A DNA stretch of 64,000 bases from Blepharisma stoltei (Eukaryota; Ciliophora; Heterotrichea; Heterotrichida; Blepharismidae), in contig CAJZBQ010000025.1 of assembly GCA_914767885.1 (NCBI GenBank), forward strand, positions 1 through 64,000, read 5' to 3'. Below, in pieces: positions 43,451 to 54,148 of the stretch. Both the position numbers and the translations under genes were made by a program. Under the pieces are notes generated by a model, which saw nothing but the letters and a program-made list of their open reading frames with translations, was not told where the DNA came from and did not search any database. How positions within the stretch are numbered: the first letter of the stretch is position 1; every line of letters begins with the position of its first letter.

Positions 43451-44041
43451 TGGTTCAGCAAATTTATCCAAAACATCAGGAAGCTGGCTTTGAGAAATTT
43501 CTGAAAGTCGTTTTAGCAAGAAAAACCATGAAGTCTGTTTTGGAAAAAAATAGTTAAGTCGAATAAAATAAACTTTTAATAGAAAATTTTAACCGACTTG
43601 CAATGGTTTCATTTAATAGACATGGATAAATGGTATGAAGTCGGAGAAGCAAAATACTAGCGTGACTGAGAAATGAAAAATAGCAGAGTTGGAGATAAGA
43701 AATCTACATAAGTCGCGATCTTAGGTTATCGGCAAGTTGGTGCTAAAAATTAACGGAAATTTTGATGAACCCTACCAAGTCTTCAATATAAAACCAATAC
43801 AAGTCGAGTAATTAAAATATGATCAGATCAATTAATCTAAATTTAAAAAAAAAACACCATTTTCTTATATTTTTTCGATAATGTAAAATATATATAAATT
43901 TCAGTGTCGTGATTATGAAACCATTTATAGTAGAGAAATTAAAACTGTAGCAGGTAGGCTATGAGAAATATTAGGAAGTCGTTGCGAGTTTTAGTATCCA
44001 ATAAAATAAGTATAGTCGATTAAAAAAAATAATTAAATTAA
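43451..44041 (+). repeat. Left terminal inverted repeat of Merlin-type element
   Basis: Inverse of 44994-45581 with only a few differences, mainly in A/T runs. The outer part (43452-43540) inverts a stretch that reads as protein (FLLKRLSEISQSQLPDVLDK) on the other arm, so the TIR may once have captured coding DNA. Confidence 0.9.
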
Positions 44042-44085
44042 AATCTTTGATTGGGGGTCTTAAAATAAGGCATATAAAATTAAAT

Positions 44086-44996
44086 ATGAATCCAAGATTT
44101 ACTCACCCTCTTTACGGCAATTTCGCAGAGATACTCAGAACTGAAGATAACGCAATAAATTGGTGCCAAGAAGTGAAAATAATGCAGCCAAACATTTGTG
44201 ATATATGCCATAATCCATGCCTCTCTTATTGAAATGGAGGATCTATGTTTCTACGTTGTACTTTATGCAATTTAAGTTTTTCAATTCGAAGAAGATCCAT
44301 ATTTTCCCAATCAAGACTCTCAATAAGCAAGATGGTTAGGTTAATTTTCCATTGTTTCGTCCGAGAACAGTCCATGATAACTATTGTTGAAGACAGCGAA
44401 ATATCAAAAGATGCTGTTATAAAGCTGTTTAAAAAGCTGAGAGCTTTAATAAGTGAGCATGAGATTGAAAATTATTTTACTGATAATCAGCTTGGAATAG
44501 AAGATGAAGATGGGCAGGATCATCCAACTGTAGAACTTGATGAAACTCATATTATGACTATGGATCATGATCCCAAATGGCTATTCGGAATTTTTGACAG
44601 AGGAACAGAAGACTATAGATTTTACTATGTAGGCAACGATAGAACTTGGGAAAATTTATCAGGATATATTCTAAATGCAGTATCAAACGATCAAACGAAT
44701 GCTACAGAAGTATTTACAGATGGCTGAGCAGCTTACAGACAGCTTCCAACATTAGGATATCGCCATTCAATTGTTTTCATAATCAAGACTTTGGAATTGG
44801 AAGGCAAACAACTAATCATATTGAAAACGTTTGGAGCAGGCTAAAAAGACTAAAGGCTTATAGAAATGGTTTTCGCCCAAAAAATGAAAAAGATTTGGAT
44901 AATTACTGTATGTTTTTTTATTGGCTTCTCAAACTAAAAAATATACCAGAAAGAATAGACTCATTGATACAAATTTTAAATATCTCTAAATTTTAA
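44086..44996 (+). pseudogene. Merlin/IS1595-like transposase, one frameshift
   Basis: ATG at 44086 (MNPRFTHPLYGNFAEIL). A zinc ribbon follows (CDICHNPC, then CTLC). The DDE core is clear: VELDETHIMTMDHDPKWLFG (first D), EVFTDGWAAYRQLPTLGYRH (second D; Trp from TGA at 44725-44727) and GRQTTNHIENVWSRLKRLK (E). Between GYRHSIVF and HNQDFGIG the frame shifts by one base near 44775, so the E lies in the other frame. A 15-nt intron does not explain the shift. The three catalytic residues survive, but as written the protein is broken. Ends TAA 44994-44996. Confidence 0.88.
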
Positions 44997-45581
44997 TTTA
45001 ATTATTTTTTTTAATCGACTATACTTATTTTATTGGATACTAAAACTCGCAACGACTTCCTAATATTTCTCATAGCCTACCTGCTACAGTTTTAATTTCT
45101 CTACTATAAATGGTTTCATAATCACGACACTGAAATTTTATATATATTTTACATTATCGAAAAAATATAAGAAAATGTGTGTTTTTTTTTAAATTTAGAT
45201 TAATTGATCTGATCATATTTTAATTACTCGACTTGTATTGGTTTTATATTGAAGACTTGGTAGGGTTCATCAAAATTTCCGTTAATTTTAGCACCAACTT
45301 GCCGATAACCTAAGATCGCGACTTATGTAGATTTCTTATCTCCAACTCTGCTATTTTTCATTTCTCAGTCACGCTAGTATTTTGCTTCTCCGACTTCATA
45401 CCATTTATCCATGTCTATTAAATGAAACCATTGCAAGTCGGTTAAAATTTTCTATTAAAAGTTTATTTTATTCGACTTAACTATTTTTTCCAAAAACAGA
45501 CTTCATGGTTTTCTTGCTAAAACGACTTTCAGAAATTTCTCAAAGCCAGCTTCCTGATGTTTTGGATAAATTTGCTGAGCC
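44994..45581 (-). repeat. Right terminal inverted repeat of Merlin-type element
   Basis: Inverse of 43451-44041. Its outer end leads directly into the second copy of GGAAAGTA. Confidence 0.9.
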
Positions 45582-45589
45582 GGAAAGTA

Positions 45590-45750
45590 TAGTGATTTTC
45601 AATCAGGAAAGCCAAAATTGGAAAGTAAGGTCTATTTATTGGCTTATTTTAAATCTTCCATTAAATGCCATAATAGCGAGAAAATGAAAACCCCCATGAG
45701 TTGGACCCTTTAGGAGACCTTAAAAAATGATGGCAATTAAGATAAGATAA
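45590..45750 (+). mobile_element. Retroelement 3' end with TAAGA tail
   Basis: Ends CCTTTAGGAGACCTTAAAAA then ATGATGGCAATTAAGATAAG, closely related to the 3' end of the insert at 38067-38634 (GGAGACGTTAAACGTGATGG). The element's body to the left is interrupted by the Merlin transposon, and its 5' end may lie near 43080. The 5' boundary is unresolved. Confidence 0.5.
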
Positions 45751-45823
45751 TAGAGACACAAAATTTCGATCTCTTTTAAAAGGCAACAAAGCTGAAATTT
45801 AGATAATTTATAGAGAAGCAATT

Positions 45824-45993
45824 CTTGAAGATATGAAGAAGAAAAAAGCAAGTTGAAATTGACAAGAAGTCAGATTGATGAAATTGATGCGCATGCTAAG
45901 GAATTTATCAAGATAATTACGAAAAGCAAAAAAATAAGACGCCTTGGGCGTGATAAAACGTAAAATAAATAAAAAAAAAATAGAGAAGCAATT
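45824..45993 (+). mobile_element. Short poly(A)-tailed retroinsert (SINE-like)
   Basis: 156-bp insert with a perfect 14-bp duplication ATAGAGAAGCAATT at 45810-45823 and 45980-45993, and an A-rich 3' tail (AAAATAAATAAAAAAAAAA). A small hairpin ACGCCTTGGGCGT lies just before the tail. The body might be a fragment of a coding transcript (LEDMKKKKASW). This is the signature of target-primed reverse transcription. Confidence 0.75.
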
Positions 45994-46535
45994 ATATGAT
46001 ATTTTTGATGCAAGATATTATTTAGGCAAGTGAAAGGACCAAAGAGATACTTGAAATAACGTAAATAAAATTAACTTCTCTTTATCTTTCGTAAAATAAA
46101 AGATAAAGGGCGACATATTAATTATATTATTAGATAAAGGGTGGCAAAATTAATTAAATAAATTATTCTTTTTTATTTAAACCTTCAATAAATTATGTAA
46201 TGCAAGCTTGATAATTAATCATTAATAGGTTAGCTTGCAAAATTAGTAATAATAAATATCCTGCAATAAATTTAAGATTTAGTAATAATTCAAAATATTT
46301 CATCAATGAAGTTTAGTGGTCTATTAATGAATTTATTATTTTCTTATTACATTTAGTAAAAACCTTTGAGTTTTACTTCAGACAATATTATGGATTTTAT
46401 GTGTGTGTCAAGCCCAGAAGGGAAAAAATATAACTATTGGTTCTGCTCTCTTTGATTATAATTTTAAATTCTAATCAATATTAGTTTCTGATAATATTTT
46501 ATTAAATAAGATTAGCTAACTGCTATTTAAAAAGT

Positions 46536-47435
46536 ATGAATAAAATAAGCAGAGCATTTTCAAGCCACTATCCATATCATATAATTACAAAATCCGAAGC
46601 CCAAAAATTACTTGATTTTCCTTTGCAATTTTATTCTGAAAAATACCCAAAAGAAAGCAAAGAGACTAGAAAGAGTTACAATCATCACTGAAAAAAAGAA
46701 CTAGAAGGTATAGCCTACAGCTGTGGAATGTTTTTATCGCTTTTAGCAAAAGAGAATTTAAAAGAGCTAGAAGACCTTCTTGAGTGAAACATGTTTAAAA
46801 CTCTTGAAAAATCGATTAAAATTTATAAAGATTCAGGATATACAATATCCTCAATTGGTAGCGCAGAAAATCCGAAGGTCGAAGTCCTTGACGTCAATAC
46901 GTACGAAGGCTGTTTACTTCCCTATAGAAATCTTAACCTAGAAAGCAGCAAATATAAGACTCAGTCCTATTTGGATAAAGAGCCATATCCTTCATACCAC
47001 AGATACAAACTTAAAACGGAAGATAGTATCACCGATATCATCCCTGAGTTTTATGAGTTTGAATCTTTAAACTTGAAAGAGATATGTACTTCTGGTAATG
47101 CAGAAATATATAAAGAACAGATAGACGAGTTAAGATGATATCTGGATAAGTGCCATATAAAGATATGGGTTATTGATATTGGATATATCAGCACTTTTAA
47201 GCTTCTTGTGAAAAATAAAGAAGGGGATATAGTAGAAGGCACAAATGATGAAAATAAGCTAGAGTTTCATTCATTTAGAATGGAGATGTCAGTATATGAA
47301 GAAGGCCTTGTTAATTGTATGTTCGATCCCCAAGGCAGACTAAAAAGATTTCTTAAAGCCAATCAAGGGTTGTTAGATCAATACACTATAAGTGATGTTG
47401 ATGGCTTTATGAATGGAAACCCATTCACTACTTAA
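46536..47435 (+). CDS. Tim44/mL45-like mitochondrial protein (tentative)
   Basis: ATG at 46536 with a presequence-like start (MNKISRAFSSHYPYHIITK), read through TGA=Trp at three sites, TAA at 47433-47435, about 299 residues. The middle (EFYEFESLNLKEICTSGNAEIYKEQ) resembles the NTF2-like Tim44 domain found in Tim44 and mitoribosomal mL45/MBA1, and is followed by a strand-rich part (KIWVIDIGYISTFKLLVKN, then FHSFRMEMSVYEEG). A role at the inner membrane or mitoribosome is therefore guessed. Family assignment is moderate; the gene itself is convincing. Confidence 0.6.
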
Positions 47436-48521
47436 ATTTAAACTTCACACAAATTACTGCTGATTAAAATTATATAACAACTATGCATATCTTTGAAAAT
47501 TATAAATCAATTTATCAGAATTTAAATAATTTAGGATTTATAGACTCTTTTCTGATAAAAATCAATCCTATATTATTTATAACACTCATGCTATTGATGT
47601 GTAAATTTTTAGAAGTTCAATGCAAGAAAATATGATAATTTAAATTACTAATGTTTATAGCTGCTTATAAATGCTTTTAATGATCTTATAATTTCTATAA
47701 TTAGGTCATCTTTAATTTTCTGTTTAATATGGAATTCAATACTCTCCCAAGAATTTTTGATAATTTAAAATTTTCTTTAATCACAACAAATCTGTCAGCA
47801 AAAGCTAAGAAAGATTATTATATAAGCTCTGCTAGAGCCCAGTTTTTGCCATAACTCCTATTAGGTTTATAGATGCTTTAAATTTATACTATTTAGTTGC
47901 ATTTTTAATAGATTCTGTGAGCAATTAGATCAGATTATCTCAAATTTTATAGTTTTTCATGAAATTTCGAGCCTTATAATTATGTATCGCTATATATGCG
48001 TGCTTTAAAAGGTTTTGATAATTATCAAAAATGTTCAAAATTGTTTAAAATATATTTCTTTATTTAGGTACTTGCTATAGCTAAAAACTGAGCACATGCA
48101 AATATGGCTTCTTAAAAGCAAGAATTTAATAATTTGCATTTAATATTATGATTTAAATAAATGGCTATTATTTGAAACACGTTCTGATCAGTCAAAAGCC
48201 TTTTAATCAATAATTTGTGTCTCTTATTGCCTTTATTTATTAAATTTAAAATTATATATTTAATAGAATTTTTGATTTCAAATATTAATCATAAATATTA
48301 GAAATTTATAACAAAATGCATATTTTTGTTGGTAAACAAATATAATTTCAATCTATCAAACCCTCAAAATAAAATACTTTTTACTATTTATCTATCTCAA
48401 TTAATTCAAAAAAGCAGTTTCAAGTCACGAATTTGATAATGTATTTTACCTTTCCAAGTATAAATGGTGTGCTCGACATGGTTTCAAACAAAAAAATCTG
48501 ATCATTTTTCTTGGATTATAA
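47436..48521. other. Large AT-rich intergenic region
   Basis: About 1.1 kb with no convincing frame on either strand, no palindrome and no end motif of the IES families in this window. Confidence 0.4.
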
Positions 48522-49160
48522 ATGTCAAAAAGTTGCCATCTGATCAGCGTCAATAAACTGTACGCAATTAAACACTCCCATTTAGCAACAATCGAGCGTC
48601 AGCAGATTCTTTATAGGATGTCCTTGAAGAATCCCTTGTACAGAATAGTTGACGACTATGAGCTGTATTTGCTTCTCAACAAAGCCGCTAATACCTTCCA
48701 CTTCACGAAGCTCGAGATCAGCGCACTAAGTATCCTCTTGGAGTCGCTTGAGCTCACAGTTGCTTCAAATCCAAAACAACTTGTGATGTTCGCCTCATTT
48801 GTAATTAAAGCCTGTTTTTCTGACAAAAAGTCGTTTTCTTTTTATGAGAAATGCATGAAAAGAAGATACAAACATTTCGTAAAACGATTTGTTAATTGGA
48901 TCACCCTGTACTCGGTAAGAACAGAATTCCCAGTCCAAGAGATTTGTAGCAAATATAGAGAGTTGGCAGCTGGGAACGCAATAATTTCGGTGAGGGAGAT
49001 CCATAAATTTGAAAATAAAATCAATCAAATGCTGTCCAGGAATTTCACTGGGGTGAGTAAAAGCAAGACTTTTATTGACTTTAAGGCAATTGGTGACCAG
49101 ATGAGAGATTCGGAAAAGAGTTTCTTTGACGGCATGTGCCTTGATGATATTTTAATGTAA
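48522..49160 (+). CDS. Hypothetical helical protein
   Basis: 212 residues, ATG at 48522 and TAA at 49158-49160, uninterrupted. Predominantly helical with amphipathic stretches (FHFTKLEISALSILLESLEL, KQLVMFASFVIKACF) and basic in the middle (YEKCMKRRYKHFVKRFVNW). Codon use looks like the neighbours. No family recognised. Confidence 0.75.
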   Translation: MSKSCHLISVNKLYAIKHSHLATIERQQILYRMSLKNPLYRIVDDYELYLLLNKAANTFHFTKLEISALSILLESLELTVASNPKQLVMFASFVIKACFSDKKSFSFYEKCMKRRYKHFVKRFVNWITLYSVRTEFPVQEICSKYRELAAGNAIISVREIHKFENKINQMLSRNFTGVSKSKTFIDFKAIGDQMRDSEKSFFDGMCLDDILM

Positions 49161-49653
49161 CTAAATGTTATTTGTAACTAGTTTTTTATAGTAAACCCTT
49201 CTGAGACTTTGTTTTTTTCTGTCATGAAAATCATCTTGGAAGAGGGAGCAAGATTTAGAAAATATTCCAAAATTTCTCGGAATAAAAAAAATGAAAAGGA
49301 TAGAAATTGGTAAAATATTACTCAGAGTGATTGGATTTTTGGTGTTTGCTGTAATCCCTTCAAATTTCTTAGGCTAAATTTATCATCTCTCGAACATTGA
49401 TGAAAAATTTTTTACCAGTAAAAGGATCAAGTATTGACTTTAGATTTCAAGTTATCTTGGTAATACTGATTTTATACTTAAAAATGCACAAAAGTACACT
49501 TTTAAATTTTGATCCTTTATTTGGAATTTCTAGAAATTCTGATTTTCATATTTTAACCTCATATTTATTTATGGATTTTCTAAATTTAATTCAGATATTG
49601 ACTAAGCTATAGGATTGCTCCTATATTTAAGCAATCCTTCAGCCATTTGTGAA
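49161..49653. other. Spacer before Kelch cluster
   Basis: About 490 bp. A short plus-strand ORF (49397-49612) is hydrophobic and low in complexity and looks fortuitous. GATCCTTTTATTTGGAATTTC near 49510 is also found next to K1 and K2 (51036, 52549), so the spacer includes duplicated flank of the Kelch cluster. Confidence 0.45.
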
Positions 49654-50967
49654 TTAGTTAGCTTTATTAGTTATTTTAAGATTAGCGATTACACTGATCG
49701 TTTTATTTTTCAAGTCAAATCTGTATAAATCATAATAATAATTGAGAAAATATATCGCATCATCATATAAAGCCTTATATGAAAGAAGAAATGAATTTTT
49801 GCATGAATTTGAGCCTATATTTTGCCAAGAAAATGGATCATTAATTTCGCTTTCGAAAATTCTTCCTCCAAATTCTATCAAATATCCTCTATTGTTTCCT
49901 GTAAAAATACTTTTTTGAATGTCTCCAGTAACATCCATACAATCAAAATAGGAATTAAGATCAGGACAATATCCATGCAATTTCAAAGAATGATACCCCA
50001 CTACCAGCATGGTATCCCCAAGAACAGCACAGGAGCAATAATCAGTGGTTCTTGGAAGCTTTGCTATTTTTAACCACACTGACTTATCAAGATCAAATTT
50101 TTCCCAAAAATCGCCTGACCCACCAAATGCATAAACATAGCCTTTATAGTAAGAAAGCGCTGTAAAATACGTTAATGCACGGGGAGGGTGCATTTTTATA
50201 GTAAAACTAAATTTAATTGTAAAAGCTTTTGAGCTTGAATTAGAAAGGCAAAAAATTCCATTGTTAGGTAGTAAGCACATAGAAGCATAAAACTCAGGAA
50301 TTTGGGCTGTATGAGTTAAATTTGTTGAAATGTGGGGTTTTGATAAATCAAAAATATAAACAGTAGGATCCGATTTTTTTAAATAAACAAGTTTAGTAGA
50401 AAGCATTGAGAGTTCACTATTCAAATTATGCTCAAAATTAAAATTTGGATCAATTGAAAATAGCTTGCCTAAAGAGAAAATCACTCCTTCATAATCTTTA
50501 AAAGTTGTGATTTTTCAGTTTCTAGCATAATCCTCTATTGCTTCTGGGGGCATTTTCAAAATAGTCTCAATAAATGTAGGGTCTCCATATTCTGTGATTT
50601 CAGTCAAATTTTCACATAAACTAATTATTTCTTCACATTTTTTATTGACTATACCGACATTTAAATTCATCAAATACATATTGTGAGCAAAGCCATAAAC
50701 TTCATTATTTTTTATTTCATTTCAATATAAATTCACTTTGCTCTTCAATTCTTCTGCGCATCTCCTTAGCATTTCTCTGCTTTTTTCATTAATAACTGTA
50801 AATATACCTTTAACCTCATGTATTTCATCTATATTTTGATGTTCACCTGCATGACTATTGCATATAAATTGTTTGAGTCCTAGGCATTTGCAAGTCTTTA
50901 TAGGCTTTTCTTGACACTCTTCAATATGGCATCTAATGCTTTCTATTTTGCTCTCATGAAATTTCAT
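49654..50967 (-). CDS. K1: B-box and Kelch protein
   Basis: ATG at 50967 (MKFHESKIESIRCHIEECQE), read through TGA=Trp near 50719 and 50517, ending NLKITNKAN with TAA at 49654-49656; about 437 residues. The N-terminal Cys/His cluster (RCHIEECQEKPIKTCKCLG, then CNSHAGEHQN) looks like a B-box zinc finger; a helical segment and Kelch-like repeats follow (YYKGYVYAFGGSGDFWEKF, WLKIAKLPRTTDYCSCAV). It is the only fully open member of the three tandem copies. The architecture recalls TRIM/Kelch-type adaptors, but no RING is present. Confidence 0.82.
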
Positions 50968-51195
50968 ATTTATTAATATTTTGTTATAGATTACAAGGAA
51001 TAATACTTGACTATAACTCTGCTGGAGATTTAGAAGTAAGATCCTTTTATTTGGAACTTCTAAAAATTCAGCTATTATCATAATTTAATCTCTCATTTTT
51101 ATTTTGATTTTCTAAAATTAATTCATAATATTGACTAAGCTATAGGATTGTTCCTTTATTTAAGCTGCTAAAATTATCATACTTAAGCAGCTTTA

Positions 51196-52496
51196 TTAGT
51201 TATTGTTAAGATTAGCGATTACATTGATCGTTTTATTTTTCAGGTCAAACCTGTATAAATCATAATAATAGCTGAGAAAATATATCGCATCATCATATAA
51301 AGCCTTATATCAAAGAAGAAATGTTTTTTTGCATGAATTTGAGCCGATATTTTGCCAAGAAAATGGATCATTAATTTCGCTTTCGAAAATTCTTCCTCCA
51401 AATTCTATCAAATAACCTCTATTGTTTCCTGTAAAAATACTTTTTTGAATGTCTCCAGTAACATCCATACAATCAAAATAGGAATTAAGATCAGGACAAT
51501 ATCCATGCAATTTCAAAGAATGATACCCCACTACCAGCATGGTATCCCCAAGAACAGCACAGGAGCAATAATCAGTGGTTCTTGGAAGCTTTGCTATTTT
51601 TAACCACACTGACTTATCAAGATCAAATTTTTCCCAAAAAGCGTTTGACCCACCAAATGCATAAACATAGCCTTTATAGTAAGCAAGCCCTGCAAAATAC
51701 GTTAATGCGCGAGGAGGGTGCATTTTTACAGTAAAACTAAATTTAATTGTAAAAGCTTTTGAGCTTGAATTGGAAAGGCAAAAAATTTCATTGTTAGGTA
51801 GTAAACACATGGAATCATAATAGTCAGGAATTTGTCCTGAATGAGTTAAATTTTTAGAAATTTGGGATTTCGATAAATCAAAACTATAAATATTAGGATC
51901 TGATTTTTTTAAATAAATAAGCTGAGTAGAAAGCATTGAGAATTCACTATTCAAATTATGCTCAAAATTAAAATTTGGATCAATTGAAAATAGCTTGCCT
52001 AAAGAGAAAATCACTCCTTCATAATCTTTAAAAGTTGTGATTTTTAAATTTCTAGTATAATTCTCTATTAATTCTGGGGCCATTTTCAGAATAGTCTCAA
52101 TAAATGTAGGGTCTCCATACTCTGGGATTTCAGTTAAATTTTCACATAAACTAATTATTTCTTCGCATGTTTTATTGACTATACCGACATTTAAATTCAT
52201 CAAATACATAGTGCGGGTAAAGCCATGCGCTTCATTATTTGTTATTTCATTTCAATATAAATTCACTTTGCTCTTTAATTCTTCCGCGCATCTCCTTAAC
52301 ATTTCTCTGCTTTTTTCATTAATAACTGTAAAAATACCTTTAATCTCATGTATTTCATCTATATTTTGATGTTCACCTCCATGTCTGGCGCATATAAATT
52401 GTTTGAATTCTAGGCATCTGCAAGTCTTTATAGGCTTTTCTTGACACTCTTCAATATAGCATCTAATACTTTTATTTTATTCTCATGAAATTTCAT
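51196..52496 (-). pseudogene. K2: B-box/Kelch copy with N-terminal frameshift
   Basis: Very similar to K1 over its whole length. The ATG at 52496 gives MKFHENKIK and then a one-base deletion relative to K1 and K3 near 52468 (TAAAAGTATTAGATGC), which shifts the frame and stops it early. The rest of the frame is open and matches K1 (GVIFSLGKLFSIDPNFNFEH, ALTYFAGLAYYKGYVYAFGG), including TGA=Trp at 51308-51310, ending VIANLNNN. It is either a recent pseudogene or starts from an internal Met (for example 52209). Confidence 0.75.
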
Positions 52497-52703
52497 ATTT
52501 ATTAATATTTTGTTATGGATTACAAGGAATAATACTTGACTATAAGTAAGATCCTTTTATTTGGAATTTCTGTTATTTTTATATTTTAATCTCCTATTTT
52601 TATTTTGGTTTTCTAAAATTAATTCAGAATATTGACTAAGCAATAAGATTTTCACACTATTTAAGTTACTAAAATTGTCATACTTCAGCTATTTGTCAAT
52701 TAG

Positions 52704-53585
52704 TTAGCTCTCTCTTATTTCATGTCTCCATGCCGAAGGATCAGAAAATAAAGCCTGCAATAATCTATGATGCCATTCGTGACCGGGATTATGGGCCGTA
52801 TAAGCGGCCTGAAGAGGGGCACCCGCAAGATATAGATCACCGACGGCATCCAGGATTTTATGACGTACATATTCATCATCAAAGCGCAAACCGTCCGGAT
52901 TCATGACTTTCCCATTATCAATGACAACAGTATTCTCCAGAGAAGCTCCTAAAGACAGCCCCTTATCATAAAGCTTCTGCGCGTCTTCATAAAAACCAAA
53001 AGATCGGGCAGAGGCAATATCATTTTTAAAGGCATCCAGTCCTCCTGAAAAATAACCTATGTATTCCCCCATCCCCTGTCTGCCACCAAAATCGAAAGAC
53101 ACGTGTGCTGAGAACGCTTCGGCAGGAGAGAGTTGTACGAATCGTCCCTCTGTCCCTTCAAGTCGTACATCCTTCAGGACGCGCAGGAAAGATCGAGGCG
53201 TGGATTGCTCCACCAGCCCAGCAGCTTCTATCATATGAATAAAAGGAAGAGAACTCCCATCCATAAAAGGTATTTCTGGTCCTTGCAGCCTAACCAATGC
53301 ATTATCAACTCTACATATTGCCAAGGCTGCCATAAGATGTTCAATGGTGGCAACTGTGGCGCCTTGATTGTTTCCTAATTGGGTGCACATGAATGTATTC
53401 ACGACACTGGAAAAGCGGGCGTGGATTTTTGGCTTGCCCTCCAAATCGCTTCGCTCAAAAACAATACCATGTCCTTGAGGTGCAGGCTCCAGCGTCATTT
53501 CCGAAGATTGTCCTGAGTGCAGCCCTACGCCGCGGCATTGAAAAGGTTGACGAAAAGTTTGTTGAAAAGGTGTAGAATGATTCAT
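52704..53585 (-). CDS. lpxC: lpxC, UDP-3-O-acyl-GlcNAc deacetylase (bacterial)
   Basis: 293 residues from ATG at 53585 (MNHSTPFQQTFRQPFQCRG). This is the second step of lipid A synthesis: zinc-dependent removal of the acetyl group. Family motifs are all present: GVGLHSG, zinc ligand His in ATIEHLMAAL, GPEIPFMDGSSLPF, RSFGFYED, the pair of zinc ligands in EYVRHKILDAVGDLYLAG, and the catalytic His in HNPGHEWHH. Length is close to the ~300 of normal LpxC. Only the last few residues are lost: the stop TAA is supplied by ciliate DNA at the junction (AGC-TAA). No promoter is likely to work in a ciliate nucleus, and a ciliate has no lipid A pathway, so it is probably inert. Confidence 0.93.
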   Translation of the reverse strand: MNHSTPFQQTFRQPFQCRGVGLHSGQSSEMTLEPAPQGHGIVFERSDLEGKPKIHARFSSVVNTFMCTQLGNNQGATVATIEHLMAALAICRVDNALVRLQGPEIPFMDGSSLPFIHMIEAAGLVEQSTPRSFLRVLKDVRLEGTEGRFVQLSPAEAFSAHVSFDFGGRQGMGEYIGYFSGGLDAFKNDIASARSFGFYEDAQKLYDKGLSLGASLENTVVIDNGKVMNPDGLRFDDEYVRHKILDAVGDLYLAGAPLQAAYTAHNPGHEWHHRLLQALFSDPSAWRHEIRES

Positions 53586-54148
53586 TATGATGTCCCAAAA
53601 TACATTAATTATAATTAATCAAAATTTTATCGTGTATTCAATAGCTTTTTTATTTCGAAATATTTCTAGGAGTGAGAAGTGAAAGACTGGGAATACTTTC
53701 TGGCTTCTTCCAGGCATTGGGTTGCGTCAGGAGCAAAAATTTGTTTGACCCACTAGGTTTCTGCATGTTTCCAAATAGAGGACCCGGGGCAATCCCCAGA
53801 GTTTTTAAATCTTCTACTGATAGTGGAAAAACGGGTTTTTCCCAAGAGAGTTGGAGTTGCTCAAGCAAGATGTGGTTATAACCCTGTGCGACTTGAAGTA
53901 AAAGAACGTCGCGGGTTGTTTCCAGTCCATGCTCATAAAGCAGCTCTCTACTGTCCATACAAAGGTGTCCCGCCAATTTTACCAGACTTTCCAATTCCTT
54001 CTTTTCTTTATGAGAGAATTTCAGTTCTTTTAAAAGAATATGAAGAGCCTTTTCATTATCTTTCAAAATAACTGCCAGACGAGGGAGAGCTTTGGGCATG
54101 ATGTGAAATTCCTGCTCAAGCTTTATCAACTTTTCTAATTGTTTTATA
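52707..54148 (-). mobile_element. Bacterial DNA fragment inserted in K3
   Basis: A 1.44-kb block of clearly different composition (about half GC) carrying two bacterial genes on one strand, lying exactly between two halves of Kelch-cluster sequence. Left flank: ...ATTTGTCAATTAGTTAGCT as near K1. Right flank: ACTAATCGTTTTATTTTTCA, the K-gene 3' coding end (compare K1 at 49694). About 30 bp of K3 are missing at the junction. Inside, Trp is always TGG, and there are no introns, no IES-like ends and no in-frame TGA. The donor is probably an alphaproteobacterium, for example an endosymbiont; that is inference. Confidence 0.85.
53650..54148 (-). pseudogene. cca: cca, C-terminal part of CCA-adding enzyme (bacterial)
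   Basis: A 5'-truncated frame. It is open from the junction (KQLEKLIKLEQEFHIMPKAL) to TAA at 53650. It includes LPRLAVILK, helical sequence with LVKLAGHLC, and the tail motif LKTLGIAPGPLFGNM, typical of the C-terminal domain of alphaproteobacterial tRNA nucleotidyltransferases (GIxPGPxxG). The catalytic head is absent, so it is non-functional. lpxC follows 64 bp downstream in the same orientation, as it presumably did in the donor. Confidence 0.82.

Larger units (their letters stand above)
43451..45581 (+). mobile_element. Merlin/IS1595-type DNA transposon with long TIRs
   Basis: Complete element of 2131 bp. An 8-bp target duplication GGAAAGTA (43443-43450 and 45582-45589) flanks it. Terminal inverted repeats of about 590 bp (43451-44041 and 44994-45581), outer tips TGGTTCAGCAAATTTATCC and GGCTCAGCAAATTTATCC, almost identical throughout. 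An AAGTCG-like hexamer recurs about ten times within each arm. The centre carries one transposase gene. Merlin elements are known for 8-9 bp duplications and IS1595-like transposases, so the assignment agrees on two counts. Confidence 0.92.

Noticed and set aside
44760-44780. 15-nt intron GTTTTCATAATCAAG to explain the transposase frameshift
   Set aside because: Fifteen nt does not change frame, so it cannot join the two parts; a one-base shift is needed.
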